From Heterobilharzia americana (taxonomy: Eukaryota; Platyhelminthes; Trematoda; Strigeidida; Schistosomatidae): a stretch of 64,000 nt of DNA. The notes under the pieces were generated by a model. That model was not told where the DNA came from. It did no database searches and saw nothing but the letters and a program-made list of their open reading frames with translations. Shown here piece after piece: positions 11,411 through 24,400 of this stretch. Position 1 is the stretch's first letter. Each line of letters starts with the position of its first letter. The stretch is from assembly GCA_944470555.2 (NCBI GenBank), contig OX104127.1, forward strand, positions 42,211,934 to 42,275,933, read 5' to 3'. The position numbers and the translations under genes were made by a program.

Positions 11411-11412
11411 AG

Positions 11413-12494
11413 GGGTATTTGGGAGAGTAAAATCTGCCTCCCTCCCCAGGCATATAATCCATGTTAGTTACAGGATTGGTAAAAAAATGGTTTTCAGAAA
11501 CTATATGGAAAAGATAATAGGTTTACATTTTGATTTAAATAGACGGTAGTTTTAGACAAAATTTAGCTTTTACCCACTGAAAAACATTCTTCTATTACAA
11601 TAATTTCACCTTTTCAGTTGATGTTAAGTGATCTGAGGCAATAAGTAGGATTCTTTTTTAGCGTATATGTTGTGCTTGACCATATTACTCAGCAAAACGC
11701 ATCAAGAACCATGAGGAAATGGATGTCTCCCAGGATATTCAAACCTATGTCATCCAATATTTCAACCAGAGGTGATAAAGTGAAATTGGTCAGTCTGCAA
11801 TGACCATTTAGTGCACCCAGTTCAGTCCTGCAAGAGTTTAGTTATAACCTAAATAGCTCAATGTTAATATCTCTGACTACAGCACTGAATGATATGGTTC
11901 GAACTCCTAAGGGGACATCAAGTCTATTAAGGTTGCATATATATCTTGCTGATTACCAACAAGTATGAGGCCTAGGTCCAGGGTTCCCAGTCGACATTCT
12001 CCGATCAACTAACTTGAATCAGAGTCTCCTATAATTCTGAGATGCCTAGCCTGACAACCACCTCCTAAGATAATAGATAAAATTCGGTCCATACTTAGGA
12101 CTCGGCAACATGAAAGTGTCAACTCTCCTTCAACTAAACAATGAATAATATTCGTCTTATCTTTTCATGTTTGGCTGCAAAATGGTATCATTCTTCCTTC
12201 ATTGACCTTTTCAACCTGAATACGCCATACTTATATATTTGAACACTTGGTTTCTTTTCTCTTCCATTGTTCACTTAAAATTTCTTTGATAAGTGAGTGA
12301 TGAGTTTTTCTTGAAATTTATGACCTAAATTTATCACATTTATAAAGTAAACTTTGCCTTTTAATTACACTACTCACAAATATGAATGGCCACAGGCCAT
12401 CAAAACTGCCATTTATCAAGCCTCTATGGACTTTGAAGTGTATCAGAATTTAACAGTATTCGTAATCAATTTTCATCAAACTCGCAGACCTAAC
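11413..12494. other. No gene recognised
   Basis: AT-rich, no frame of note. A stretch around 11880-12060 is less AT-rich and includes GGTTCGAACTCC, which resembles a tRNA B box, but I find no matching A box or second copy. Confidence 0.4.
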
Positions 12495-12873
12495 TGTTGT
12501 GACCGAGTGGTGGGGTTGCGTGCGTGGGCATAATGAATACTGAAACTAAATAGACACCTCAACCGAATACCTTTGCAACTGACCTCCCTCAGTACCTTCT
12601 TTTTCACTGAGTCATGGAGAAATCAGAAGACAAAGACGGCCTGTGACTGCAAGAACAGCGACAACTTTTATTAGGCAAATACATGACATATATGTGTCTA
12701 CAAAAACTCTCAGAAAGTGAAGCCATAAATGAACCAATCCGATTTCTTGTATGAGATCGAAATTCTCTAATCAGGTTCTCATGTCAGCACATGCATAAAT
12801 CACGACCTGAACATGATCTGATCATGACTTGAAAACAACTTCCCTATTGGCTGCCTTTTGTCGCTACATAACA
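12495..12873. mobile_element. Candidate solo LTR
   Basis: The 379-bp block begins TGTTGTGACC and ends CTACATAACA, giving short TGTT/AACA inverted ends as in retrotransposon LTRs. Flanking pentamers are CTAAC on the left and CAAAC on the right, a 4 of 5 match that may be a decayed target duplication. The base composition is less AT-rich than both sides. No coding region, primer-binding site or second LTR is seen, so this rests on end structure only. Confidence 0.35.
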
Positions 12874-14059
12874 CAAACGACTAAGCTTTCTACTGAATTC
12901 AAGAGGAAATAATTAATTTTACTGAATGTTTTCAATTATAGCTATTTGGAAGGTGAAGTATAGTTCATCTGACATTACGTAGGCATTTTTCTAGCTTTTT
13001 AGTTACTTCTTAAGTCATAAAAATGGTTTTGTGGTATCTTGTTGAGTCAATCCATAATGTCCGATATTTACTATCAATAATGATGCTATAAAGTTTTGTT
13101 AAGATTGAACATCTGCTATTTATAATATTATTATCTTAACTACTTTATACTTGTGGCAAAAAATCAGTGATCCCTAAACTACTGGAAAGAACTATCATTT
13201 TGTGACTTTGATGAATATCTTCTTATAATATTGGCAAAAGATATATATCTCCACGGCTTCTAGATATATTTTATAACTTTTCAAAGTGTAGCTGACTGTC
13301 AGTGGGATGGGTCATTTTCAACAACAGTCATGTATGGGAATTCATAACATTAAGGATCTTCAACGGGATTATTTTCATGCGTCATTCTTTCTCGATAATA
13401 TACCTCCTTTGTTTTCTGATCAAAAAGTAATTTTCATTCCTTTGATATGTTAAAAATCTTTATATTTTGAGCTTACTGATCCGTCAACATCAAAACTGTT
13501 AAAAGTTTGTAGTGCTCTTTGATGAATAAAATGAATTACATGATATCGATCAATCAGTCGCTTATGTGTATAGGCGCCTATTCCTCACTTAATATTGATA
13601 CTCAATTCCTACAACTTCCGCATAAAAAAAGCATATACAGATACTTTTTTAATACAGAGCAACTTTAAAGATTTCAACAATTTCCTGTTAATCTCAAGCA
13701 GAGCTGGAAACTCATGAGAGAAGCAGGGTGATTTCATAACTTGGATATCTGCCATCAAGAAAACAATGCAGAGATAAAATTGCGTTAAAGAATTATTCCA
13801 AAGGACAGATAACTCAAGGAGCCACTCTTTTGCTAAATATGCTATCGAAACTTAATTGGATGCTTTCATTACTGTTGAGATAGCTTTTATAGTTAGCGAG
13901 ATAAGTAATGATATTTGTGAATAATAACAACCACTTTGTTCCAAAAAATAATTTTTTATGCAGTGTAAGGTTGTAACAGATTCACTCGTGCAGTGCTTTC
14001 AAGTTAAATAATGTTAACAGCAGTAGTATGATAAGCAGTAATGCACAACAACCAGTTAT
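12874..14059. other. No gene recognised
   Basis: AT-rich with stops in all frames and no recognised repeat. Confidence 0.5.
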
Positions 14060-14720
14060 ATTAATTACACTTTTGTGTAGTTTGTAGATATGTTTTCACA
14101 CGATTGGGGAACGAATAGAAAAACACCCGCCAGTTTGGTGATGGAGATTCGTTCAGCCAGTGTGATGAAGGCAACTAAGATTCCTAAACCACAAGAAGAT
14201 GAGGTTAGGTCTCTTAGATTAGGTTGGTCGCTAGATATGATGGTGACTGCACTGGAAGCTACTACTGAACACTCAGAGAGATGAAGCCTGTGTCATACCT
14301 TCGTGGCTGAGGGACAGGTCTTTGGAGGCTGTCTTTGACTGACTTGCAGACTCGGTCATTTGTCTGCTAACTGTGCAGGCAGAAAAGCTGGAATGTCTGC
14401 GTGCCACCATCTTACTATGGTTGGAGGAAGGATGGTGCTAGCTGAGTGACGAGTTAGATGTGGAGCTGACCTAAGCGGCATAACCCAGACCGTCCACTCT
14501 ATGCCGTCCAGTTACGGAAGTAAGTCTGGGTTACCTGAGACTTTGAGGCTTTCTCCGTTAGTAGGAGTGCATGGCCTGGTGTGTACGCTGTTTCCGTGCA
14601 ATGTGTTTAATTAGAAGCCGTCCGTATGGATGGCGACCTTCGGTTGAGCCGAGAAACCGGGGCAGATCTAGAAAACCAAAATTCAGCTACCATGAAAACT
14701 TGTAGTTCCACCCAACTATT
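14060..14720. other. GC-richer block of unknown nature, possible structured RNA
   Basis: This block stands out from its AT-rich surroundings. It begins with a 64-codon plus-strand frame (14090-14284) with no recognisable domain, and the rest is broken by stops. A perfect 10-bp hairpin, TAACCCAGAC at 14481-14490 against GTCTGGGTTA at 14524-14533, closes a 33-nt loop. It could be an unrecognised repeat end, a decayed exon or an RNA gene. I cannot decide between these. Confidence 0.3.
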
Positions 14721-15639
14721 CCCGTAATGCTATATAATGAACTGTTGTAGGCTTGTTGTCATCTACCATGGTATTTTCTAGTAGTTTTTCTGTGTAACGA
14801 TAGGCTGGAGGTAATTTAGGAATGCGCGAGACTATGGTTATAAAAATTTGTAAACATTTGAATGATTAGAAGAAGTTGAAAAGAAGAGATTCGACCAAAT
14901 ATATTTGATAAACAGATTTTGGTGGCTGAAAATTAATGTAGGTCGCCGATATATACTCGTGATCAGATGAACTTAAGTACAGTGTCTCCTACCTCTTCAG
15001 GTTTCAGGTTTTAAAAATCTACCACTACCTGAGATATTGTTATCACTATGGCTATCTAAAAACAAATTTCGCCACACTTAAACAATGATTATGCGTAACA
15101 GGCTTACTAGAGACAACAGTCATCACTGCTTCAAATTGGATGATTGACTATCTCGTAAAGTTTAATTCATTTCTTCACAATGGATATCTGGTTTAGCAAA
15201 TGTCGGTAACAAAGAGACAGAGATGCATGCACCACATTGTTGTCATGTAGTACTAATAATAATTCTCGACGCTTCACATGTTCAACAAGCTGATCTCATC
15301 TTCTTGACTCACTCCATGACTGGCACTCTATTAATATCCTGCTTGTTGACTATGAGTAGTAATTCCTGCTGTAAAAGCCATGCAGTATATAATACAGTAT
15401 CACTATGTGCCATATAGAATAAACAAATCTAATACGGAAGTGTATTCTATCCTAGTGGCCAGATTCTGTACTTGTATTAACAGTGTTGACAGATTGTTTA
15501 TAACTGCTGAGAAATTTGAGTTGTTCAGTTTGCCAAATATTTTCTTTACTAGTGTAATAATGAAAGTAATTGACGCTAGTAGAAGTTCTCGATGATGGAA
15601 AATATTTGCAGCTCAGGAGGATGATTTTGATGGTGCTGT
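14721..15639. other. No gene recognised
   Basis: Contains short frames of 60-70 codons without recognisable domains; probably chance frames. Confidence 0.45.
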
Positions 15640-15796
15640 GTTCTCTGAGTTGTACAGTTTAATCGTGAAGCTTTCATTGTCATTCTAGACCACATCAATA
15701 CAAACATGGAAATGATTTCTTTCTGAAGTTTGCGCTGATGACATTGTCTAGAATGACTATGCAAGCTTCACGACTAAACTGTGCAGTTCAGAGAAC
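15640..15796. repeat. Inverted repeat, 51-bp arms, 55-bp loop
   Basis: Arms 15640-15690 and 15746-15796 are reverse complements with about six mismatches; the outer ends are GTTCTCTGA and its complement TCAGAGAAC, and the inner ends TCATTCTAGAC and GTCTAGAATGA. The unit is 157 bp and non-coding. It could be a small MITE or a decayed hairpin element; no second copy is seen. Confidence 0.7.
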
Positions 15797-16082
15797 CTAA
15801 CACTATCAAATATATAGGAAGATGTTCATTTCGGCACAAGAAAACTGTTATTCATTATGATTAATAATAATAGTATAATATTATATGACTGCTAATCGTT
15901 TCTATAAGTCTTCAAATGCTCATTGTTCAGTAGGTAACACTATCGAAATCATTAAAAATTTTCTTTGGCAAATGGTTTATTGTGGTGTGAATCATAACCC
16001 CTTAAATTCACAAACAGAGAATTCAGTCCCCTGAAAGTTTTCACAAGCAATCATAGCATAGAGAACACTGGAGAAAAACAAT

Positions 16083-17600
16083 ATTATTATTGGTAATATT
16101 TGTCTCTTGCGTTCCTAATGGAACATAGGGATTCAGTAGCACGTCTCCATTACACTCTCTTCTCTGAAATCGTTTGAACCTAGCTCCACGACTGCCCACA
16201 AGCTCTCATTTCCTCCTCACACCATCTCCTCAATGTCACCATCACCTCGGACGCCCAACTCGACACTTCCCATCTGGATTCCACTCGAGGGCCTGGCCTG
16301 GCACGTGATGTCCCCAGTCCGCCTTCTCAGTGTATGTCCAATCCATCTCCACTTACTTCTGTATATTTGTTCAGCGATAAGTTCTTGGTTGGTTCGTTCC
16401 CAGAGTTCCTTGTTGCTTATCATTTCTGGCAATCTGATCTTCAGTAACGAGTCGGTGTAGGCAGTTGTTGATGAATGTCTATAGTTTGTTGGAAATGCCT
16501 TTCGTAACTCACCAAGTCTCTCAACCATACAGAAGCACTGACATGACTGGCATTGCTGTTGAAAATCCGGATGTTGTTCACGCTTTATGCTGAGTGGAGT
16601 GCAGAAGATCTCCACACTGGTTTCAGGATAATGAACGCCTGTCTTGCTTTTCTGATTCTGACTTTGACATCCTCATCTGTGCACCGCCGCCTGTAGTTGA
16701 AACAGTGATGCCTAGATAGGTGTAGGTGAAAGAGGTTACTTCCTCTAAGTTTCTCCCTTTCATCGTGATTAGTGTTTGCTGTTGTTGTTGTTAGTGGTGG
16801 TGTCGTTGGTTGAGTATCTTCACCACCTCTGTCTTTTCTATATTCACTTGAAGTCCCGTCTTCGCTGCCCTGCCTCTTCTGTCAACTTGTTAGTTTCCAC
16901 CTGTAGATCATCAAGTTTGTGTGACATCAGATACAAGTCATCACTGGCAAAATCCAGATATTCTAGGTTCTTTTCTGCAGTCCGGCGTATCCCCCTCTTC
17001 TCACAGCTCTCCACTGTTTGTTGCATGATCCAGTCCAGTCGACCACAATCAGGAATATCATGGTTGATAGTAGACAGCCTTGTTTTACTCCTGTCTCCTG
17101 TCTTCACTTCACTTCACTTCACTTCGAGGGCATCACTGAGCATCCCATTGTGAATTCCTCAGCATGTGGCATCCTCACATGGTTGTTGAATGAGATTGAT
17201 GCAGGTTTGTGGTATTCCGTAGTGTTGAAGCAGCACCTGCTAAATTACTTGTTGGTCGACGTTGTCGAAGGCCTTTTCGAAGTCGATGAAGTTGAGGTAA
17301 GATAGAGAAGTGAGTGTCATTCTATACTCTGTTATATCATGATGCGTAGTGTAGTATTGCAATCTGATGTGCACATGATTTGTACTTCGTGAATCCATCC
17401 AGCCAGCCTGTTCGGTTCGTAGTTCTGAATCCAGAGTATCCTTTAGTCCCTTCAGGATGATGCGGCATAATTTATTTGCTTACCTTGGGTGTACAGGAGA
17501 GTGATTCCTCACCAGTTCTTGCAAACACTGAGGTCACCCTTCTTCGGGAGTTTGACAAAATAGTTCTTCTTCTAATCTGTAGGTATCTTCTCTTCCTGGA
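16083..17600 (-). mobile_element. RTE-type retrotransposon, copy B (5' truncated)
   Basis: On the minus strand the copy starts in the RT near 17600 and runs to its 3' end at 16083, next to an ATT-rich (AAT-type) tail. Visible segments are the FIDFEKAFDNVDQ-like RT motif near 17290-17230, the DDLYLMSHKLDDLQVETNKL region after the catalytic box at 16960-16880, and the C-terminal LLKIRLPEMISNKELWERTN and WRWIGHTLRRRTGDITCQAR at 16470-16290. Stops and frameshifts interrupt it. The 3' end carries the family-specific sequence GAATCCCTATGTTCCATTAG followed by the tail. Confidence 0.85.
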
Positions 17601-18584
17601 GAAAAACAACAAGATCATACTTATGAGCTACAGATTCACTAAATGTCGTACTAGAAAAATATTGAAAATATCAAGTATTTAATTGCTTTTTCTGTATGAT
17701 TCAACTTGACAATAAAACTTTGTATATTTAAAAGTTTCTGAAGTGGAGTTTAAGGTTACTCTTCAAGATTCGATGCATATAACCAGGTTATATCATGTAG
17801 TATAGAAAGAACTTAATTTTGGAGATGTTTTACTTCTACTAAATTTTTAATGAAATAAGACCTTAAAGGTTGTTGATGTCAGTTATCTGTGAACCAAAAC
17901 CATATTTTTTTTTATTACAGTAAGCACCATCTAATTGATACTAACCAGTGATTATTTGATTTTCGTGAGCATCTTTATAACTGAATTATTCTTTTGTCGA
18001 TTACGTGTCTTAAATTTTCACTATGAAAATTTGCCAAATTGACTGATAGGCCACTGCTACATAAATGGTCAAAATAAAGGGCTTACAACCTGGAAATCAT
18101 TATAGTCAAAACTCAGTTTTGGGGTCTGTCAGAATGATTAATTTCATTCGTAAGGATATCTACAAATTCAGATATGGTGAACTTAGTCCATAGATGATAT
18201 ATACTATCTAACATTCCCTAATAAGCAGACTACCATAATAAATTAATAGCCAGCTATCAAGATGACAAAAGACAATCCAGCGAAGAAAGTTTTCTTCTCA
18301 ATGAATCATTTTCAGAAGCTATACATTTGTATTTATGGATACAACAAAAAAGTATGTCTATCGATGCCTAGTTGGTCAACAGAACGTCACCAGAAATTGT
18401 TTACAGAATTACAAGGTAATGCCTGAAATGGAAATACAAGGTTACTACAAAATAATTAAATACTAATCTATGAAGTGACAGGACAGGTAAAAACAGTAGG
18501 GTAGTCCTATTAAAATCAACAGTTACAAGTAAGGAAAGGTAGCGGAAATAGCAGTGATGATAAATAAAATGAAGAAATAATGTA
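17601..18584. other. No gene recognised
   Basis: AT-rich, no frame of note, no repeat found. Confidence 0.5.
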
Positions 18585-20325
18585 TCTTAGAAAGACTGTG
18601 ACCAAGCCACAACTTGAGATTGGATGTAACTCTTATACTTGCAGAGATCCACGTTGAACCGATGAATTACAAATGCTTCCACTGTGTTCATATGATGAAT
18701 CCACACTCCCTTCAAAATGTTTGATTTGAATTTATAATAAATGAGTTTGAAGGAAGGATATGGTTTAGTAGAGTGAGCAGAGTGAACCATATGTTCATAA
18801 ATTGAGCTGTTGATTGCTTTTGACTCTCGTTTATACTGGTGTGGTGGACAGTATTGGGAGATGCGTTTGGATAAAACGTACTATGTATGGCTTATGTAAT
18901 CAGTTCCACAGGAGCAGGTGAATTTTAAAAACATATATGGAGGTGGTCCAAAGCATTAGTTTTTCCTTTACACACCACTAAACCGGCTGTTGACTAGAGA
19001 CGACAATCAAAAACTGGACGAAAAAAACGTCTTTCTCAATACTTTATGAAAGTGGTTCTTACCTAATCCTGCCATTATCTGTCCCTTAATTCATTATTGA
19101 TCAATAGTGTCCTCTTTGGTGCCGTAGGAGTTCTTTCTTCTTAGTGTCCAGTCATTACGTTCCTCCTAATAGATCCTAAAGGGTAAACACTGTCAATGAA
19201 GACTCCCCGAAGTAATTCGAGCTCCTCATTTACAGCAGCATCTTTACAAATTCTTCTAATTCTCGTGCTCTGTGAATGAATTCGATGTCTTTTCTTACCT
19301 AGTCCAACCCGACTTTAAAAATTGTTATATTGTCCATTTCAGGTTTGTTTCATGTAAATCGATCTTCTTAGGAAACCATAGTATTTTCTTCTAAACAAAA
19401 CATTCGAGAGGTGGAGTTCTGTATAATTTCCAATTTCTATAGTAAATTTAATTGACTAAGGATATTCACTGAACTTTTGTAGAAAATCTTCAGTGTTAAT
19501 ATTCTGTTCACAAATAATGAAAGTATCATCCATATATCTCTTATATCAATGAAAGTGGCTAGTCAGTGGAGATGTTTTATTGTGTTAAAGACTAGTCATA
19601 AAGCACTAAGCAGTGAAAGGATCCAACGGTGAACCCATTGCTACAGCATCCTTTTGTTGATAAAGTTTACTATTAAACTTGAATTCTTTATTAAAGGTGT
19701 ATCGTGACAGCATTTCCTTTAGGTAGCTTTTAGGATTGTTAATTCCATGTGTGTTGATGTCAATACAGTCACACAGAAAGTAAGTTTTTTCTGTCAAAGA
19801 GACATTTTTAGAAGAATTACGTGACATTTAGTGATAGCATACGCTTCCTATGCACAATGGTGAAGTCGATGTACTGAAATAACTGGTCTGTTTCTTCACC
19901 TACTGAAGGATTTTGGTTGAAGATTTCTTAATTTAATGATATGATGAAATTTCCATGTCTAGTACTGGACGAGAAGAAATATTTTAGGGAAGGCTATAAG
20001 AGTTAAAGATGGTCTTGGTCGCTTAAACAATACTCAGTACCAATAATCGCTGTATCTATCGTTATCTTCAGAACTTTCGTCAGTTTCTGTTTTTTGTTTG
20101 TTAAGTTGTATCATTCTGAAACAATTCTCTTCAGCGTTTACTTTCATCTGCCAGTACCGATGATAACTTATTAATATAGTCCCTGAAATGCTTTATTCGC
20201 CGAAGAGAATATGTTTTTCAGTGAATTATCTTTTGTTAACTTTTGCAGGTAGGCTTCCAACTACTTAAAGTGAATCTTGGTAAATCATGTGTAGTTTTTG
20301 TATTTTCTTTCTCAATATTATTTCC
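18585..20325 (-). mobile_element. Penelope-like element with RT and GIY-YIG remnants
   Basis: Read on the minus strand. The RT is seen at 19830-19500: VSLTEKTYFLCDCIDINTHG, then KLYQQKDAVAMGSPLDP, which corresponds to the FYxQxxGVAMGSPLGP motif of Penelope-like RTs, then RYMDDTFIICEQN (about 19545-19505), the catalytic YxDD box. Beyond it, RICKDAAVNEELELLRGVF (about 19260-19195) continues the thumb. The nuclease follows at 18935-18590 with FTCSCGTDYISHT and LSKRISQYCPP, and the same tail as 7495-7834. Frameshifts and stops separate the parts. It is 5' truncated and lies directly beside RTE copy C. EN-plus Penelope elements of schistosomes (Cercyon) are the nearest known group. Confidence 0.8.
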
Positions 20326-20337
20326 ACTATAGATCAG

Positions 20338-20826
20338 ATATGTGGAACAAGATCCGGATTTTCAACACAAATGCCAGTCATGTCAGTGCTTCTGTATGGT
20401 TGAGAGACTTGGTGAGTTACGAAAGGGATTTCCAATAAACTACAGACATTCATCAACAACTGCATACACTGGCTCTTTACTGAAGAACAGATGGCGAGAA
20501 TAATCAGAATAAGCAACAAGGAACTGTGACAACGAACCAACCAAGAACCTATCATGCAACAAATATGTAGAAGGAAGTGGAGATGGATTGGGCATGCACT
20601 GAGAAGGCGGACTGGGGACATCACGTGCCAGGCCAGGCACTCGAGTGGACCCCCGATGGGAAGCGACGAGTTGGACGTCCGAGGGTGACATGGAGGAGAT
20701 CGTGCGAGGGCTGTCGTGGGACCAGGTTCAAAAGATCTCAGAGAAGAGAGTGCACTGGAGACGTTCTACTGAATCCCTATGTTCCACTAGGAACCCAAGG
20801 TACTAATAATAATAATAATAATAGAT
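20338..20826 (+). mobile_element. RTE-type retrotransposon, copy C (3' fragment)
   Basis: Only the last roughly 490 bp are present, starting at the IFNxNAxHV region after the RT and including WIGHALRRRTGDITCQA and the GRPRVTWRRS segment (20577-20710), then the 3' end sequence CTATGTTCCACTAGGAACCC and an (AAT)n tail to 20826. Strong 5' truncation, as usual for target-primed insertion. The frame is broken. Confidence 0.85.
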
Positions 20827-21469
20827 CAGATGATGGTTTATGTTGTGCATATTATAGTTTTCATACCAATCTATGACAGCACCTCATTATTCAGTTGCAC
20901 CTGGTTCTTTCATTCTTTCCATTGAGTAGAAATTTTTAAGTTTAATGCTACCCATTGTATACAAAATAAACAAACAACTTTTTCCTCTCATAGAATTATT
21001 TAAAACTTTAACTACTAAGCCAAGATGAAAATAAATCTAGTCAAATCTGTAAAGAAAGAATTCAGATTTACAATTCCAGTCAAACTAAAATTTATGAAGA
21101 ACAAAACTTCAGACTTATTGTTTCTAAATCCCAAGGAAAATGAATACTGAAATGTCAAAAAAGATTACATCAAAATTTAAATATTATTTGGTTGTATAAT
21201 TGGTGAACGGAATCTAAGGCATTTCTATAATCCATTTTACATCGATAAGTTACAACTAATTAAGTGTGATATATGAATATATACCAAGCGGATCTGATAT
21301 AATTTCACAAGCTTTTGTTTGTTATTTAGATGGAAATCATCTTTTTGAAGGAAAATTTATTATATCGAAAGGAATTTAATGGTGTTTTCAGAATAAACTT
21401 AATTTCATATTACTTTATTTTCACTCAAGAATGACCACTATATATCAGAATTATACAGTCTGTTGAGAT
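20827..21469. other. No gene recognised
   Basis: Very AT-rich with no frame or repeat of note. Confidence 0.5.
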
Positions 21470-24400
21470 AAAAGTGTAGTCTGTGCCAGCATCTAGTCCC
21501 TCAGCATCGTGATAACTGTCACTTCTGTAAAACATTTCATATTGACACACCTTAGTATTAATACATCATGGTAGAAGGTACAAAAATAAAAAGCTGAGAA
21601 ATAGGAAAAAAGTAATCAAGAGATGTAGAACATCATGAAAACAGAACAGGAGGGAATGGAAAGGTAAGTAAGTAAGCTTATTAAGACGACTAAGATCATG
21701 AAGTATATAAAAACATCTGTGCCACTGATATCGACTTCGAGCCACGTCAGATAGATTTTTCAGCTATCTGTTTCGGCTATCGTGTGGACTTCTATATAAA
21801 CTTCACATTCCCCTACATGATTTGGATCAACAATCAAGGACTTCATGGATAGTTACAATGTTTTAATCTGTCCATCTTTAACCATTTGAAAAAAATTAAA
21901 CCCAATTCAGCTAAAATTGCACGACTGGTTAGATGGTGAAAAGACAGACCTAACTCACACCCTAGTCACCTAGGTATATGAAGGTTTGCAACCTCATCAA
22001 CTGAAGTTTCTACATAAAACTCTCTGTCCGATTTATATTTCTAACGACTTGATGGTTTCCTGATACATGGTCCGTCCAAAAGGATAATAAATGAACGAAC
22101 ACCTTATGCTTTCTCATGGTTTCCAGCGTAAATGGCAATGTCTAACAACCATTCAGCAGAACATAGTGAACTTCAGTATAGTTCACTTGGCTCCTAATAA
22201 GCAATGGGATATTACTGTGGCTCCAAAAACGGTAAAGTTTAGCAAATCCTAAATGAACCTTTTGTCAATCACTAACCTATCGCGTTTGTTTCAACTTCCC
22301 AAATAAATGAAATGGTCAACGCAGGCAATCACTTCACTCACTTCTGTTAAACAAGGACATACTTAAGAGCAGTAGTTTCAACTCGCGTGGTGAGAAACTC
22401 ACCACAAGTATTCTCAGACCTCAATTCAAGGCGTACACAGGATTTTTCATCTTGTTGGCATCTTCAACTATTTTATCTGTATACTCTAAGTCTATTAATG
22501 AGAAACATCTATTAAGTCAATCATTGTGAGGCAAAAAAAGAAGATGGTGGCATCCGTAACCATGTCTATGACAAAACCAAGTTACAAGAGGTAATGGGCA
22601 CTCCTTATGGACACCGCTCATTGCAGTCTTTGTTGCCAAGATACCTCACCGGTGGCTCTAACATGCAAGTGTTAACATACATAGCAGCCAAAAGTGTGAT
22701 ATATTTATCATGCACTGAGTTCTGTGAGAGACAATGCCATGAAACATTTTGATCGATAGAGTCAAGTGCCACCTTCCCTTCGAGAAATATAGATAGTGTT
22801 GGGCGTCGGTAAGTGTGCCTGTGTTGCAGAACCTGGTGAAGGGTAAAGATCTCTTTGAAACAAGCACATTCAAGTCTGAAACCTGCCTACTTTCCTTGAG
22901 TTCGCTGTCTTCAAGCTTCATATAGAATGATAATTATCGAAGGATCCAGGATCTTTAACATCGTTCTCCCTGGAATGATTCTTAAGTGGTCATCGTCTGA
23001 AGAATCCTCTTCTTTCTTGGAAACTTAGACAATTAATTACTGAAACCAGGTAACGAATATCATATCTGGTTGCCATGCACTAGGTGACGCTTAATCTCAC
23101 CAATAATCCTCAAATACCTTTCCTGTATATCTTAGGTATTAGCCCTTCCTTGATTCAAGATACTTTCAGCCTTCGTGAGTCTGCATCATTAGAAGAGCAC
23201 GTCCCACAGATTCATTCAGAATCCGTCTGGGAGGCAGGAAACACAAAAATATCTAGAGGTCAGTCAACCTGCTCCTTGAAGAATACCAGTCACTGTTCCA
23301 GTCGTCCTCCTTATGAGTGAATGGTAAACTCACTCCTCTTCAGACCCCTACATTAATTAAAATAACCCCCTATAACTAGACATATATTTTGTCTTTCCAT
23401 TGCCTTTCTCCGCCACCAACGCTCACGACCGTTAAGCAAATCCTTTGTCAGTCTGCATTACAGTTACCTTCTCTCCTTATGGTGATCGGAGCCTGTAGAG
23501 ATACATCCACATACATCCAATAATTCACATTAAACTGCTAAGAGTCACTCGCCCCTTCTAACGTTTACTAGTTAGTCAGTTGTGGTATTTAACACTGTTT
23601 GGACACAGACTGGAGACGACGCTAAGCTTCCTCAGGGTGAGTGATATTTTCCTCTTTCGACAACTGTCTAGCCAGTTTCTCGTCAAAAGTAGACTTAGCA
23701 TCCTGATTTTCAGACTACGCTCAGATCGTCCTTCTATTAGCAGTTTCTATTTATCCATTTAAGCGCAAATACAAACGGCTTTGAACTAGAGTGTGATCGT
23801 TGTTTAAACACGTGCTCCAGAAGCTACGAAAAGCTTCTACCCACCGTCCTCAACAATAACTGATGATAATACAGTTCACCTTTGTCTGTGTCCACTAACG
23901 TTGATTTCAGTTGATTTAGGTGGACGCCAAGTCAAACAGTGTCTGTCTTCGCGTTTGAAGTTCATACTAGCCACAAACAAGTGGTCGTCTAAACGTGGTC
24001 ACTTAAAGAGATCACCATTTTCCGTTCATTAGGCTGGGATTCTGAAAGTGTTGCTAAAGTGCCCTTCTACTGGACATAATCTACCCAATGAGTACTGAAA
24101 TCATCCGCTTAAAAAGCCAAGTCTGAATGTTCGAATTTCAATAGGAAGTTAGAAATGTTTCCGCGCAACTGATTATTCACTTCATCTGAAATGCAGTCAG
24201 CAGGTACATTAGCGCAGATTACAAATAGAAAACGATGAATTTCACCACACTTTTCAGCCGCTACTGCACAGTTAAGTCAAACGGCGTACGGGCTACTGTC
24301 AACTAGGATCCAGTCGAGTAGTGCACTTTCTACCCTACTACTTGACTCTGCACCATATTCCGCAACACCACTAAAACTAGCCGTCGAATGTTCAGAAACT

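Larger units (their letters stand above)
10093..11412 (+). mobile_element. Penelope-like element, truncated, with inverted copy of its 3' end
   Basis: Coding remnants on the plus strand are, in order, a segment with ILTQTLVENGYLLKFINRC and ALPYRGESNS (about 10560-10750), which resembles the LPYRG-type stretch between RT and nuclease in Penelope-like elements, then CGQTYIGRNNHGIHLRVGEH (about 10850-10915), a GIY-YIG endonuclease signature. Stops and frameshifts break it. The terminal 340 bp (11071-11410) is present again in inverse orientation at 10123-10461, leaving a 609-bp loop. A divergent third copy of this terminus lies at 61376-61690 and also matches the extra left bases 10093-10122. 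Penelope-like elements are known for irregular termini, including inverted partial copies. Confidence 0.75.
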
